Positions 57,509 to 64,000 of a DNA stretch of 64,000 nt are shown here, piece after piece. Both the position numbers and the translations under genes were made by a program. Source of the DNA: Microbacterium sp. SORGH_AS_0428. Lineage in GTDB: Bacteria; Actinomycetota; Actinomycetes; Actinomycetales; Microbacteriaceae. The stretch spans positions 744,001-808,000 of the forward strand of contig NZ_JAVIZT010000001.1 in assembly GCF_031453615.1 (NCBI RefSeq). Reading direction: 5' to 3'. Each line of letters begins with the position of its first letter. The first letter of the stretch is position 1. The notes beneath the pieces are model-generated. The model saw nothing but the letters and a program-made list of their open reading frames with translations. It ran no database searches and was not told where the DNA came from.

Positions 57509-57635
57509 CCGTCCACCCTGTGCGTCCGCGCCCCGGACATGACGCTCCTCCGGCGGATGCGGGACGACTCACCGTTCGAGGCGCCGTGGGGAGGTTCGAT
57601 CGAGCTCGCACCGCGGGGCGGCACGCCGCGCCCAT
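57509..57635. other. Non-coding spacer upstream of the DUF559 gene
   Basis: Part of a 407-bp gap between the DUF559 gene and the divergent NUDIX gene. This part must contain the DUF559 promoter. I see no ORF with coding character and no clear -10/-35 pair. The rest of the gap is occupied by repeat copies 2 and 3. Confidence 0.4.
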
Positions 57636-57720
57636 GCGACATCTGCACGGAGCGTGGTGTCAGAGTCACCTCGCGGGGCACCGAGAGCACTCGCAGCGCG
57701 TCCCGTCGTGCAGACGTCGC
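57636..57720. repeat. 85-bp inverted-terminus element, copy 2
   Basis: It starts GCGACATCTGCAC and ends GTGCAGACGTCGC (12 of 13 positions complementary). Length 85 bp. The interior has CGTGGTG and CCTCGCGGGGCAC, which align with GTGGTG and CCCACGGGGCCC of copy 3. Confidence 0.85.
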
Positions 57721-57788
57721 GGTACCCACCGCCGGCACCGTGTCGACGGCGTGCGGCCGGCGCCTTCGCGGATTCGCCTCCAGGTGCG

Positions 57789-57873
57789 GCGACATCTGCA
57801 CGACCTGTGGTGCGCCTGTCGTCCCACGGGGCCCATGCGACTCTCGGTCACCGATCCGTCGTGCAGACGTCGC
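57789..57873. repeat. 85-bp inverted-terminus element, copy 3
   Basis: Same termini as copy 2 and the same 85-bp length; it starts 153 bp after copy 2 in the same orientation. It ends 42 bp before the NUDIX start codon. The left end reads GCGACATCTGCACGACC, identical over 17 bp to copy 1. Confidence 0.85.
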
Positions 57874-57915
57874 GGTGGCGCGGGTTCGCCGTGGGCGCCG
57901 CCGTAAGGTGGCCGC

Positions 57916-58455
57916 ATGGTCTGGCATACGTCCGCAAGCCGCGTCGTCTACGAGAACCGCTGGATCCGGGTGAGGGAGGACGACGTGACCGGCCCGGACG
58001 GCGAGGGGATCTACGGCGTCGTCGAGATGCAGCATCCCGCCGTGTTCATCGTGGCACTGGACGACGAGGACAACGTCTGTCTCGTGTCGATGCAGCGCTA
58101 CACCACCGGCCCCTCGTGGGAGGTGCCGGCGGGAGGCAGCGACGGCGAGGATCCGCTCCTCGCCGCTCAGCGGGAGCTCGCCGAGGAGACAGGCCTGGTC
58201 GCGGCGGAATGGGAGCATCTCGGCACCATGAACGCGCTGAACGGGGTCGCCGTCGCGCCCGAGCACGTGTTCCTCGCGCGCGGCCTCGCCCCCGCACCCG
58301 ACAGCGCCCTCGCGCAGGACGAGGAGGGCATCGACGAGGTCGCGCGCGTCTCGTTCGCCGAGGCCCTCGCGATGGTCGCGGACGGCCGCATCAGCGATGG
58401 CGAGACCGTCGCAGCGCTCGCATACGCGGGCATCCGGCTCGGCCGTTTCGTCTGA
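57916..58455 (+). CDS. NUDIX hydrolase (ADP-ribose pyrophosphatase-like)
   Basis: A 179-aa protein with a full Nudix box from GGSDGEDPLLAAQRELAEET on (GX5EX7REUXEEXGU), Mg-dependent. The N-terminal ENRWIRVREDDV and the beta-strand with VEMQHPAVFIV match ADP-ribose/NDP-sugar pyrophosphatases. The exact substrate is not determinable. TAAGGT is 6 nt before the ATG and could serve either as a -10 (leaderless) or, as AAGGTGG, a ribosome-binding site. Confidence 0.9.
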   Translation: MVWHTSASRVVYENRWIRVREDDVTGPDGEGIYGVVEMQHPAVFIVALDDEDNVCLVSMQRYTTGPSWEVPAGGSDGEDPLLAAQRELAEETGLVAAEWEHLGTMNALNGVAVAPEHVFLARGLAPAPDSALAQDEEGIDEVARVSFAEALAMVADGRISDGETVAALAYAGIRLGRFV

Positions 58456-58456
58456 C

Positions 58457-59221
58457 TCAGCGGCCCCGCCGACCGAGTTTCGCGGCGAGTCGATCAGGGG
58501 CCACGCTCGCCAGCGCGGCGAGCGCGCGGTAGCGAACAGTCGGCACCGACACGGCCTTGCCGCGTGCCGCATCGCGCAGCGAAGGCGTCACCACGTCGGC
58601 GGGGTTCAACCACATCCAGCCTGCGATCCCCTCCTGTCCGCGGGCGAGACCGAGCCGCTCGTGGAAGTTCGTGTGCGTGTAGCCCGGGCACACGGCGGTG
58701 ACCGTCACGCCGCGCGCCGCATAGGACGCATCGGCCCAGCGGCTGAACGACACGAGCCACAGTTTTGAGGCGCCGTACGTGGAGCGCGGGATGAACGCGG
58801 CGATGGAGGCGATGTTCAGGATGCGGCCGCTGCCGCGCGCGAGCATCGGGCCGAGCGCCGCGTGCATGAGCCGCATCGGCACCTCGACGTGCACGGCGAG
58901 GTGCCGCACCTCGTCCTCGATGTCGTTGCGCTCGAAATCGAGGGGAAGACCGAATCCGGCGTTGTTGACGAGGATCTCCACGGGCCGGTCCTGATCCGTC
59001 AGCCGGTCGATGACCGCGCGCCGCTCCTCCGCGTCCAACAGGTCTGCGACCAGCACCTCCGCCGCGACGCCGGATGCGGCGCGCACCTCGCGGGCGACCG
59101 CCTCCAGTGCCTCGGCGTCGCGGCCGACCAGCACGACGTCGGCGCCGCGCGCGGCGAGCTGCCTGGCGTACTCCGCGCCGAGTCCGGAGCTGGCACCGGT
59201 GATGAGAGCCGTCTTCGCCAT
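58457..59221 (-). CDS. Short-chain dehydrogenase/reductase
   Basis: A 254-aa Rossmann-fold oxidoreductase. The cofactor loop is TGASSGLGAEYARQLA, NNAGFGLP follows, and the active site is STYGASKLW (YxxxK). The substrate is unknown. It resembles classical SDRs annotated as short-chain dehydrogenases of the DltE type. TAGGCT (59228-59233) lies exactly 6 nt before the ATG (leaderless type). It converges with the NUDIX gene (1 bp between stops). Confidence 0.9.
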   Translation of the reverse strand: MAKTALITGASSGLGAEYARQLAARGADVVLVGRDAEALEAVAREVRAASGVAAEVLVADLLDAEERRAVIDRLTDQDRPVEILVNNAGFGLPLDFERNDIEDEVRHLAVHVEVPMRLMHAALGPMLARGSGRILNIASIAAFIPRSTYGASKLWLVSFSRWADASYAARGVTVTAVCPGYTHTNFHERLGLARGQEGIAGWMWLNPADVVTPSLRDAARGKAVSVPTVRYRALAALASVAPDRLAAKLGRRGR

Positions 59222-59257
59222 GGGCCGAGCCTACGCGCCGGCGCCTATCGTGAACCC

Positions 59258-59749
59258 ATGGTGGACGTGCTGCTCTGGGAATGGGAATGGGCGTGCTGCG
59301 GCGAGCCTTTCGCCGTGGGCGACCGCGTCGGGTTCGGGGTCGTGGAGGCGGACGAAGGGGTGCGCGAGCTCTGTGCGCCGGCGGCCGCCCCCGAGTTCGT
59401 CGAGACACACCACGAGCGCGAACCCGAGCTGCAGATCTCCGGCGTCGTGCGCGCCGTGTCCGCGCTCACGGTGGCGCACCGCACGACGCGCGTTCCGCGC
59501 CGGGGACGGGCATCGGAGACGGCGCGTTTCTCGGCACCGGGCGCGGAATGGGCGATCGAGGTGCGACCGACCCCGTACGTCCTGACATCCGAACGGTGTC
59601 CCGGCACGGCTCGGCTCGACCCGCTGCCCGGCGTCGGCCGCACGATCGACGAGGATGGCGACGAGAGCGCGGCCCCCGGACCGGATCCGGCGGACGGCGA
59701 GATCCGCCGCCACCTCGACGGCTATCTCGTCACGATCGACGAGGACTGA
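59258..59749 (+). CDS. DUF6578 family protein
   Basis: A 163-aa hypothetical protein, MVDVLLWEWEWACCGEPFAVGD at its start; the WEWACCG block and a C-terminal acidic region are typical of DUF6578, to my recollection. Two adjacent Cys near residue 14 and another in SERCPG might bind metal. TATCGT lies 6 nt before the ATG. Function is unknown. It ends adjacent to the thyX stop (convergent). Confidence 0.7.
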   Translation: MVDVLLWEWEWACCGEPFAVGDRVGFGVVEADEGVRELCAPAAAPEFVETHHEREPELQISGVVRAVSALTVAHRTTRVPRRGRASETARFSAPGAEWAIEVRPTPYVLTSERCPGTARLDPLPGVGRTIDEDGDESAAPGPDPADGEIRRHLDGYLVTIDED

Positions 59750-60490
59750 TCACGGCGCGACGCGGCCGTTGGCGTTGAAGGCGGCGTGGGTGAGCGGCAT
59801 GAGCTCGGTCCAGAACGCCTCCATCTTCTCGGCGCACATCTCGATCTCGCGCTGCGGGAACGACGGGAAGTGGGTTCCCTCCACCTTGGTGCGCAGCGAG
59901 AGGAAGTTCATGAGCGCACGGGCGTTCATGGTGACGTACATCGAGGAGTAGATGTTCAGCGGCAGTACGATCCGCGCAACCTCGCGGGCGACACCGGCGT
60001 CCAGCATCCGCTGGTAGGCCTCGAAGGCCTGGATGCTGGCGGCGCGGGTGGTCTCGTCGACCAGCTCGAACTGCTCGTCGGTGCCGGCGAGGAACTCGTA
60101 CGCGCCGGGCTTGCCCACCTGGATGAGGTTGCGCTCGCGGGCCGGCACATAGAAGACAGGGCGCAGCTCGCGGTAGCGGCCCGACTCCTCGTTGTACGAG
60201 GCCATCCGGTGGCGCATGAACTCGCGGAAGACGAAGATCGGCGCCTGCACGTAGAACGTCATCGAGTTGTGCTCGAACGGTGAGCCGTGACGGTCGCGCA
60301 TCAGGTAGTTGATGAGTCCGCGATCGCGCGCGGTCGCCTGGTCGCCGGATGCGGCGGACTCGAGCGTCTGCTCCCCCTGCGTCGACACGCGCGCGGCGAA
60401 GAGCACGTCGGAGTCGGAGGCGCTGGAACGGACGAGCTCGACCGTCACGTCGCTGCGGAACTGGATCTCGGCACTGGACGCGTCACTCAC
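59750..60490 (-). CDS. thyX: Flavin-dependent thymidylate synthase
   Basis: ThyX methylates dUMP using FAD and methylenetetrahydrofolate. The signature RHR-x7-S is present as RHRMASYNEESGRY. The 246-aa length matches the family. The GTG at 60490 (VSDASSAEIQF) is chosen because TACGCT at 60497-60502 is a -10 exactly 6 nt away; an ATG 14 codons earlier (60532) lies upstream of that promoter. Confidence 0.94.
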   Translation of the reverse strand: MSDASSAEIQFRSDVTVELVRSSASDSDVLFAARVSTQGEQTLESAASGDQATARDRGLINYLMRDRHGSPFEHNSMTFYVQAPIFVFREFMRHRMASYNEESGRYRELRPVFYVPARERNLIQVGKPGAYEFLAGTDEQFELVDETTRAASIQAFEAYQRMLDAGVAREVARIVLPLNIYSSMYVTMNARALMNFLSLRTKVEGTHFPSFPQREIEMCAEKMEAFWTELMPLTHAAFNANGRVAP

Positions 60491-60583
60491 CCCCTCAGCG
60501 TATCCCGGCGCTGTGTTACGTACATGCGTCATCTTCGGCGGAATCGATGCCCGCGCATGCAGGCAGGTCTAGCCTGGGATGTC

Positions 60584-61021
60584 GTGGACCCCCTCATCGC
60601 CGTCGCCGTGCTGGCCGCGCTCCTCGCGGCGACCGTCGGCCTCGGTCTCGCCCTCCGCTGGCGTCAGAACCGGCCACGTCGCGTGGACCCGGACGAGGTG
60701 GTGGACCCGGCGCGTCTCGGCGCTCCCGCCCTGGGCGAGGTGGCCACGCTGCTGCAGTTCAGCACCGAGTTCTGTGCCCGTTGCCCCGGCGTGCACCGCA
60801 CGCTCTCCGACATCGCCGCGGATCTACCCGGTGTGGTGCACCTCGACGTGGATCTCACGCACCGCACCGACATCGCCCAGCACTTCCGCGTCCTGCAGAC
60901 GCCGACGACGCTCATCCTCGATCACCGGGGCACCGTGCGCACGCGGTTCGGCGGAACACCGCGCCGCGACGTGGTGGAGTTGGAACTCGCCCGCGTGACC
61001 GAGGAGTCGACCCGTGTCTGA
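60584..61021 (+). CDS. Thioredoxin-like membrane-anchored protein
   Basis: A 145-aa protein with one N-terminal membrane helix (about residues 4-26) and a thioredoxin-fold domain with an active-site-like CARC (LLQFSTEFCARCPGVHRTL) and a cis-Pro region VLQTPTTLIL. GTG at 60584 is chosen because TAGCCT lies 8 nt upstream. It overlaps the DUF4395 gene by 8 bp, a recurrent pair in actinobacteria. It probably acts in thiol redox at the outer face or on the DUF4395 partner (inference). Confidence 0.85.
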   Translation: MDPLIAVAVLAALLAATVGLGLALRWRQNRPRRVDPDEVVDPARLGAPALGEVATLLQFSTEFCARCPGVHRTLSDIAADLPGVVHLDVDLTHRTDIAQHFRVLQTPTTLILDHRGTVRTRFGGTPRRDVVELELARVTEESTRV

Positions 61022-61583
61022 CCGTTCGCCCGCCCGGATCGATGTGCGCGGCCCCCGCTTCGCCGCCTCCCTCACCGCCGTGCTCCTGCTGATCGCGGTG
61101 CTTCTCGGCCTCACCGGCGCCTCGGCTGCTCCCTCTGCGGGAGCGTACGGGTGGTTCGCCTACCAACCGCTTGCCGAAGGAACGCTCACCTCTGCGCCCC
61201 TGGGAGCGGTGCTGACCCACCGGGCGGCCGATCCGGGCTTCATCCTTCTGGCCGTGATCGCCGCTCTCTTCCTGTGGGGTGTGGTGTCGCCGCGGACCGC
61301 ACCGTGGGGCGTGCTGTACCGCAGACTCGTGCAGCCTCGCCTGCGCCCGGCGACCGAGTTCGAAGACCCGCGCCCGCCGCGATTCGCCCAGGGCGTGGGG
61401 CTGTTCGTCACGGTGATCGGACTGGTGCTGCATCTTCTCGGGGTGCCCTGGGCGCTCCCGATCGCCGCCGCGGCCGCGTTCGTGGCCGCCTTCTTGAATG
61501 CTGTGTTCGGCCTCTGCCTCGGCTGCCAGCTCTACCTGATCCTCGCCCGCGCGGGCATCATCCGCACCGCCCGCCCGGTCTGA
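61014..61583 (+). CDS. DUF4395 membrane protein
   Basis: A 189-aa integral membrane protein with about four helices and the family motif FLNAVFGLCLGCQLYL, containing a CxxC pair. Starts with GTG inside the end of the thioredoxin-like gene. In several actinobacteria DUF4395 proteins are encoded beside thioredoxins and sulfurtransferases, so a redox or sulfur role is likely but unproven. Confidence 0.88.
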   Translation: MSDRSPARIDVRGPRFAASLTAVLLLIAVLLGLTGASAAPSAGAYGWFAYQPLAEGTLTSAPLGAVLTHRAADPGFILLAVIAALFLWGVVSPRTAPWGVLYRRLVQPRLRPATEFEDPRPPRFAQGVGLFVTVIGLVLHLLGVPWALPIAAAAAFVAAFLNAVFGLCLGCQLYLILARAGIIRTARPV

Positions 61584-61588
61584 GCACA

Positions 61589-61608
61589 CGCCGGTGTCAA
61601 GACCGGCG
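61589..61608 (+). terminator. Stem-loop after the DUF4395 gene
   Basis: A perfect 7-bp stem CGCCGGT/ACCGGCG with a 6-nt loop starts 6 bp after the stop codon. It is a candidate terminator, without a U-tract. Confidence 0.55.
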
Positions 61609-61674
61609 CCTTCGCAAAGTTCCGACGGTTACGCTGTGCCCCGAGGGCCGAAACGCGGCCGGAGGGAGACGACC

Positions 61675-62100
61675 ATGAGTGTCACCAGCGAAGCCAGCAC
61701 CAGCTGGAAGGGAAGCCTCGCAGAGGGATCGGGCGAGGTCGCCCTCGAGTCCTCCAACCAGGGTCCCCTGGCCGTCAACTGGAAGGCTCGCAGCGAGGGC
61801 TCGACCTCGGTGACAACGCCCGAGGAACTGCTGGCCGCCGCGCACTCGTCGTGCTTCAGCATGGCCCTCTCCCACGCGCTGACCGAGAACGGCACTCCTC
61901 CGGAGAGCATCGAGACGACCGCATCCGTCACCTTCGTTCCTGGCACCGGGATCAGCGGCAGCCACCTGAACGTCAACGCGAGCGTGCCGGGCCTGTCGTC
62001 CGAGGACTTCGCCCGCATCGCCGCTGAGGCGAAGACCGGATGCCCGGTCTCGCAGGCGCTCGCGGGTATCGAGATCACGCTCGAGGCGACGCTTGCCTGA
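61675..62100 (+). CDS. OsmC/Ohr family peroxidase
   Basis: A 141-aa OsmC-type peroxiredoxin reducing organic hydroperoxides. The two reactive cysteines are in AAAHSSCFSMALSHAL and KTGCPVSQALAG. It has a GGAGGGAG ribosome-binding site. It overlaps the following epimerase gene start (8 bp). Confidence 0.93.
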   Translation: MSVTSEASTSWKGSLAEGSGEVALESSNQGPLAVNWKARSEGSTSVTTPEELLAAAHSSCFSMALSHALTENGTPPESIETTASVTFVPGTGISGSHLNVNASVPGLSSEDFARIAAEAKTGCPVSQALAGIEITLEATLA

Positions 62101-62999
62101 GCCCCGTCACGTCGTCGTCGGCGGCGCCTCCGGGCTCATCGGCGGCGCTCTCGTGAGGTCGCTGCGCGCGGACGGGGTGCGGGTGAGAACGCTCGTGCGC
62201 CGTCCGGCGCAGAACGCCGACGAAGTGCCGTGGCTGCAGGACGCCGCCCCGCTCGATCCGGCGGTCCTGGAGGGGGCGGATGCGGTGGTGTCCCTCAGCG
62301 GGGCCAGCGTCGGGCGGTTCCCCTGGACTCGCTCGTACAAGAGCACGCTGCTGTGGTCGCGGCTCACCCCCACGCGCACGCTGTCGCGGGCACTGCGTGC
62401 TCTGGGCGCGGGCGCTCCGGCATTCGTGTCAGCATCCGCCGTGGGCTACTACGGCTCGGCGCACGGGGTCCGCCAGGACGAGACATCGGGCCCCGGCGAG
62501 CGGGTTCCTGTCGCGACTGACCGTCGACTGGGAGCATGCCGCCCGCGAGGCCGGCGACGAGGCCCGCGTGACGCTGTTGCGAACCGCCCCGGTGGTGCAC
62601 GAGCAGGGTGTGCTCAAGCCCCTTCTGCTGCTCACCAGACTGGGCCTGTCGGGACCGATCGGCCGCGGGACGCAGGTCTGGCCGTGGATCTCGCTCGACG
62701 ACGAGGTGGGGGCGATCCGCCACATCCTCGCCGAGCAGATCACCGGACCGGTCAACCTGACGGGACCGACTCGCGCGACCGCCAACGATCTCGGCTTCGC
62801 GCTCGCCCGACGCATGAACCGGCCCTACGCCCTGCGGGCGCCGGTGTGGGCGGTGCGCGCGGCCCTCGGAGCGGACGCCACCGAGGCACTGCTCACCAAC
62901 GATGTCGATCTCGTGCCGCAGGTTCTGCTCTCGACCGGCTACCGCTTCACGCATCCCACGGTGGAGGATGCGGTCGCCGCGGCGGTTCCCGCCGCCTGA
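62093..62999 (+). pseudogene. NAD-dependent epimerase, TIGR01777 (YfcH-like), frameshifted
   Basis: The gene starts with TTG at 62093 (GAGG ribosome-binding site 6 nt upstream) and encodes HVVVGGASGLIGGALV (Rossmann loop) up to SASAVGYYG. In this family a P-P-G-S-G-F-L segment follows. Here the frame reads TSGPGERVPVATD, while removing one base near 62497 restores TSGPGSGFLSRLTVDW, which continues correctly to ...FTHPTVEDAVAAAVPAA at 62999 in the other frame. So a single-base insertion breaks the gene; without it the protein would be about 301 aa. It could be a sequencing error. Confidence 0.85.
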
Positions 63000-63002
63000 C
63001 GC

Positions 63003-63449
63003 TCAGCCGCGGTCGCGCCGCTCCAACCGGATCGCGGTGCGCACCGCGGCGCGAGCGCGCCGCCGGTCGCCCGATCCGTCGTAGGCGAGTCCGAGCCGGT
63101 ACCAGGCGCGCCAGTCGTCCGGCGCCTCCTCGACGTCCTGGCGGTAGGCGGGGAACACCGCGTCCGCCTCGTCGCGCAACACGCGCCCGCTCGGCCGCGT
63201 CTCCAGCGCCTCCGTGGGCAGCGCGTCGTCGGCCTCCAGCCGGCGGCCGAGCGCCTGCGCGCGCACGCCGAACCACAGTTCCCTTCCCACGGCCCACACG
63301 GCGATGACCGGCAGGACCAGCAGGGCGACACCCGCGGCGACTCCCAGCGGCATCCCGCTGGTCAGCAGAAGCCAGGCGCGCTGGCCGACGAACACGGCGT
63401 AGAGCGCGAACGCCGCCACCATGACGGCGACGCCGATGCGTGCGCTCAT
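63003..63449 (-). CDS. Tetratricopeptide-like membrane protein
   Basis: A 148-aa protein with two N-terminal membrane helices (about residues 4-25 and 36-56) and a C-terminal soluble region with a TPR-like unit DDWRAWYRLGLAYDGSGDRRRARAAVRTAI. Function is unknown. The ATG overlaps the dapB stop by four bases, so it is co-translated downstream of dapB, an arrangement seen in related actinobacteria. Confidence 0.82.
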   Translation of the reverse strand: MSARIGVAVMVAAFALYAVFVGQRAWLLLTSGMPLGVAAGVALLVLPVIAVWAVGRELWFGVRAQALGRRLEADDALPTEALETRPSGRVLRDEADAVFPAYRQDVEEAPDDWRAWYRLGLAYDGSGDRRRARAAVRTAIRLERRDRG

Positions 63450-64000
63450 GGAGTCGTCGCAGCGATCTGACCGGAGGCGGCGCCGTCGGTCACCCCGGCG
63501 CCCGTGGTGCGCGTTCCAGGCAAGCGGATGCCGATGTCGAGGAAGCTGTCGAGTCCCACGCGCACGCCGCGGGCGTCGCGGGCGGCGGCGAGCGCGATGC
63601 GGATGCCGGGGGCGTAGGCCAAGGCCGGCTCGATCGTGTCGTGCACGATCGAGAGCGACTCACCCGGTCCCGACAGGACCACCTCCTGGCGCGCGACGAC
63701 GCCGGGGCGACGGAGCGAATGGATCGGGACGCTGGCGACCTGCTGTCCGCGTGCCCGCTGGTCGACGTGCGGCGCCTCGACCGGGCCGGTGCTCTGGCGG
63801 GCGGCGGCGATCATCTCGGCCGTGCGGACCGCGGTGCCGCTGGGCGAGTCGATCTTCGTCTCGCGGTGGGCTTCGACGATCTCGATCGAATCGAAGAAGG
63901 GCGCCGCGGCGGCGGACAGAGCCGAGCCCATCACGGAGCCGAGAGAGAAGTTCGGGATGAACACGACGCCGACGTCGGCCGCATCCGCCAGGGGACGCAC
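63446..64000 (-). CDS. dapB: 4-hydroxy-tetrahydrodipicolinate reductase, C-terminal part (cut by window edge)
   Basis: DapB reduces the DapA product in diaminopimelate synthesis. The visible 184 residues include IPNFSLGSVMG and the catalytic/substrate block VEAHRETKIDSPSGTA (Lys kept; the usual second His of the HH pair is Arg here), then the C-terminal LSIVHDTIEPALAYAPGI. The start and NAD(P)-binding domain lie beyond position 64000. Confidence 0.93.
   Translation of the reverse strand: MRPLADAADVGVVFIPNFSLGSVMGSALSAAAAPFFDSIEIVEAHRETKIDSPSGTAVRTAEMIAAARQSTGPVEAPHVDQRARGQQVASVPIHSLRRPGVVARQEVVLSGPGESLSIVHDTIEPALAYAPGIRIALAAARDARGVRVGLDSFLDIGIRLPGTRTTGAGVTDGAASGQIAATTP

Noticed and set aside
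57636-57873. Repeats considered as a CRISPR remnant
   Set aside because: Units are 85 bp with inverted ends and unequal spacing, no short direct repeats with unique spacers and no cas genes.
56581-57900. Peptide readings of the repeats (RCGDICT..., ADVAVA) as small proteins
   Set aside because: The open readings differ in frame between copies and lack starts with ribosome-binding sites; conservation follows the DNA ends, not one peptide.
56557-58572. 671-codon minus-strand frame spanning the repeats and the DUF559 gene
   Set aside because: It crosses two genes and three repeats in the wrong frame; DUF559 in its own frame has clear catalytic motifs.

Overview
This 64 kb window is high-GC actinobacterial chromosome, most probably Microbacterium or a close relative in Microbacteriaceae. 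The evidence is the gene content and order (argCJBD-F; infC-rpmI-rplT; lexA; dapF-miaA-miaB; recX-recA-DUF3046-clgR-cinA-pgsA-ftsK; rnj-dapA; thyX; dapB), strong GC3 codon use, frequent GTG starts, many leaderless starts, and SipW/TasA and choice-of-anchor surface proteins typical of the family. I saw no rRNA, tRNA, insertion sequence, prophage or CRISPR array.

Layout. 1-4.7 kb: arginine biosynthesis operon argC-argJ-argB-argD-argF (minus strand, all junctions overlapping; argF runs off the left edge). 4.9-6.05 kb: orphan RecF/OLD-like ATPase. 6.05-10.8 kb: an MMPL transporter translationally coupled to a YhgE/Pip membrane protein; the MMPL protein ends in what looks like a degenerate ABC ATPase domain. 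10.9-14.4 kb: pheS-pheT. 14.5-19.2 kb: a BioQ-like TetR repressor, two tandem palindromic operators, and a tightly overlapped operon bioY-(acyl-CoA ligase)-(thiolase)-bioM-bioN. 19.2-22.6 kb: glutamate-type amino-acid ABC importer. 22.7-25.5 kb: rRNA/tRNA methyltransferase, the infC-rpmI-rplT operon (infC probably starts at ATC) and a DUF1844 gene. 25.5-29.4 kb: histidine genes hisC-hisB-hisH-priA plus an SseB-like gene. 29.5-30.7 kb: LysM division-suppressor-type gene divergent from lexA. 30.8-36.5 kb: S9 peptidase, hflX, methyltransferase, MFS exporter. 36.5-39.8 kb: dapF, miaA, miaB. 39.9-46.7 kb: accessory surface-protein operon (TasA-like protein, SipW-type signal peptidase, LAxTG-anchored protein, choice-of-anchor G protein) and a divergent large LuxR regulator. 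46.7-56.5 kb: recX-recA, DUF3046, clgR, cinA, pgsA, ftsK, GNAT, rnj, dapA. 56.5-64 kb: a DUF559 endonuclease-like gene flanked by three 85-bp repeats, NUDIX, SDR, DUF6578, thyX, thioredoxin-like + DUF4395, OsmC, a frameshifted NAD-epimerase, a TPR protein and partial dapB.

How the parts work together. The bioQ-bioY region is an autoregulated biotin uptake locus with two extra acyl-CoA enzymes. lexA, the LysM gene and recA-recX form an SOS set; matching CGAA-N6-TTCG palindromes lie in the lexA/LysM and recA promoter regions. DapA, DapB and DapF belong to the lysine/diaminopimelate route. The surface operon sits between miaB and recA-recX, which are near neighbours in many actinobacteria, so it looks like an accessory insertion with its own regulator.

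The observations most worth follow-up are the 85-bp inverted-repeat elements around the DUF559 gene, the strand-symmetric excess of the octamer GGATGCGG/CCGCATCC (also present as inverted pairs in stem-loops), the MMPL-pseudoATPase/YhgE pair, and the thiolase with altered catalytic residues in the biotin operon. All functional statements are from reading sequence and family knowledge; no database search was run.
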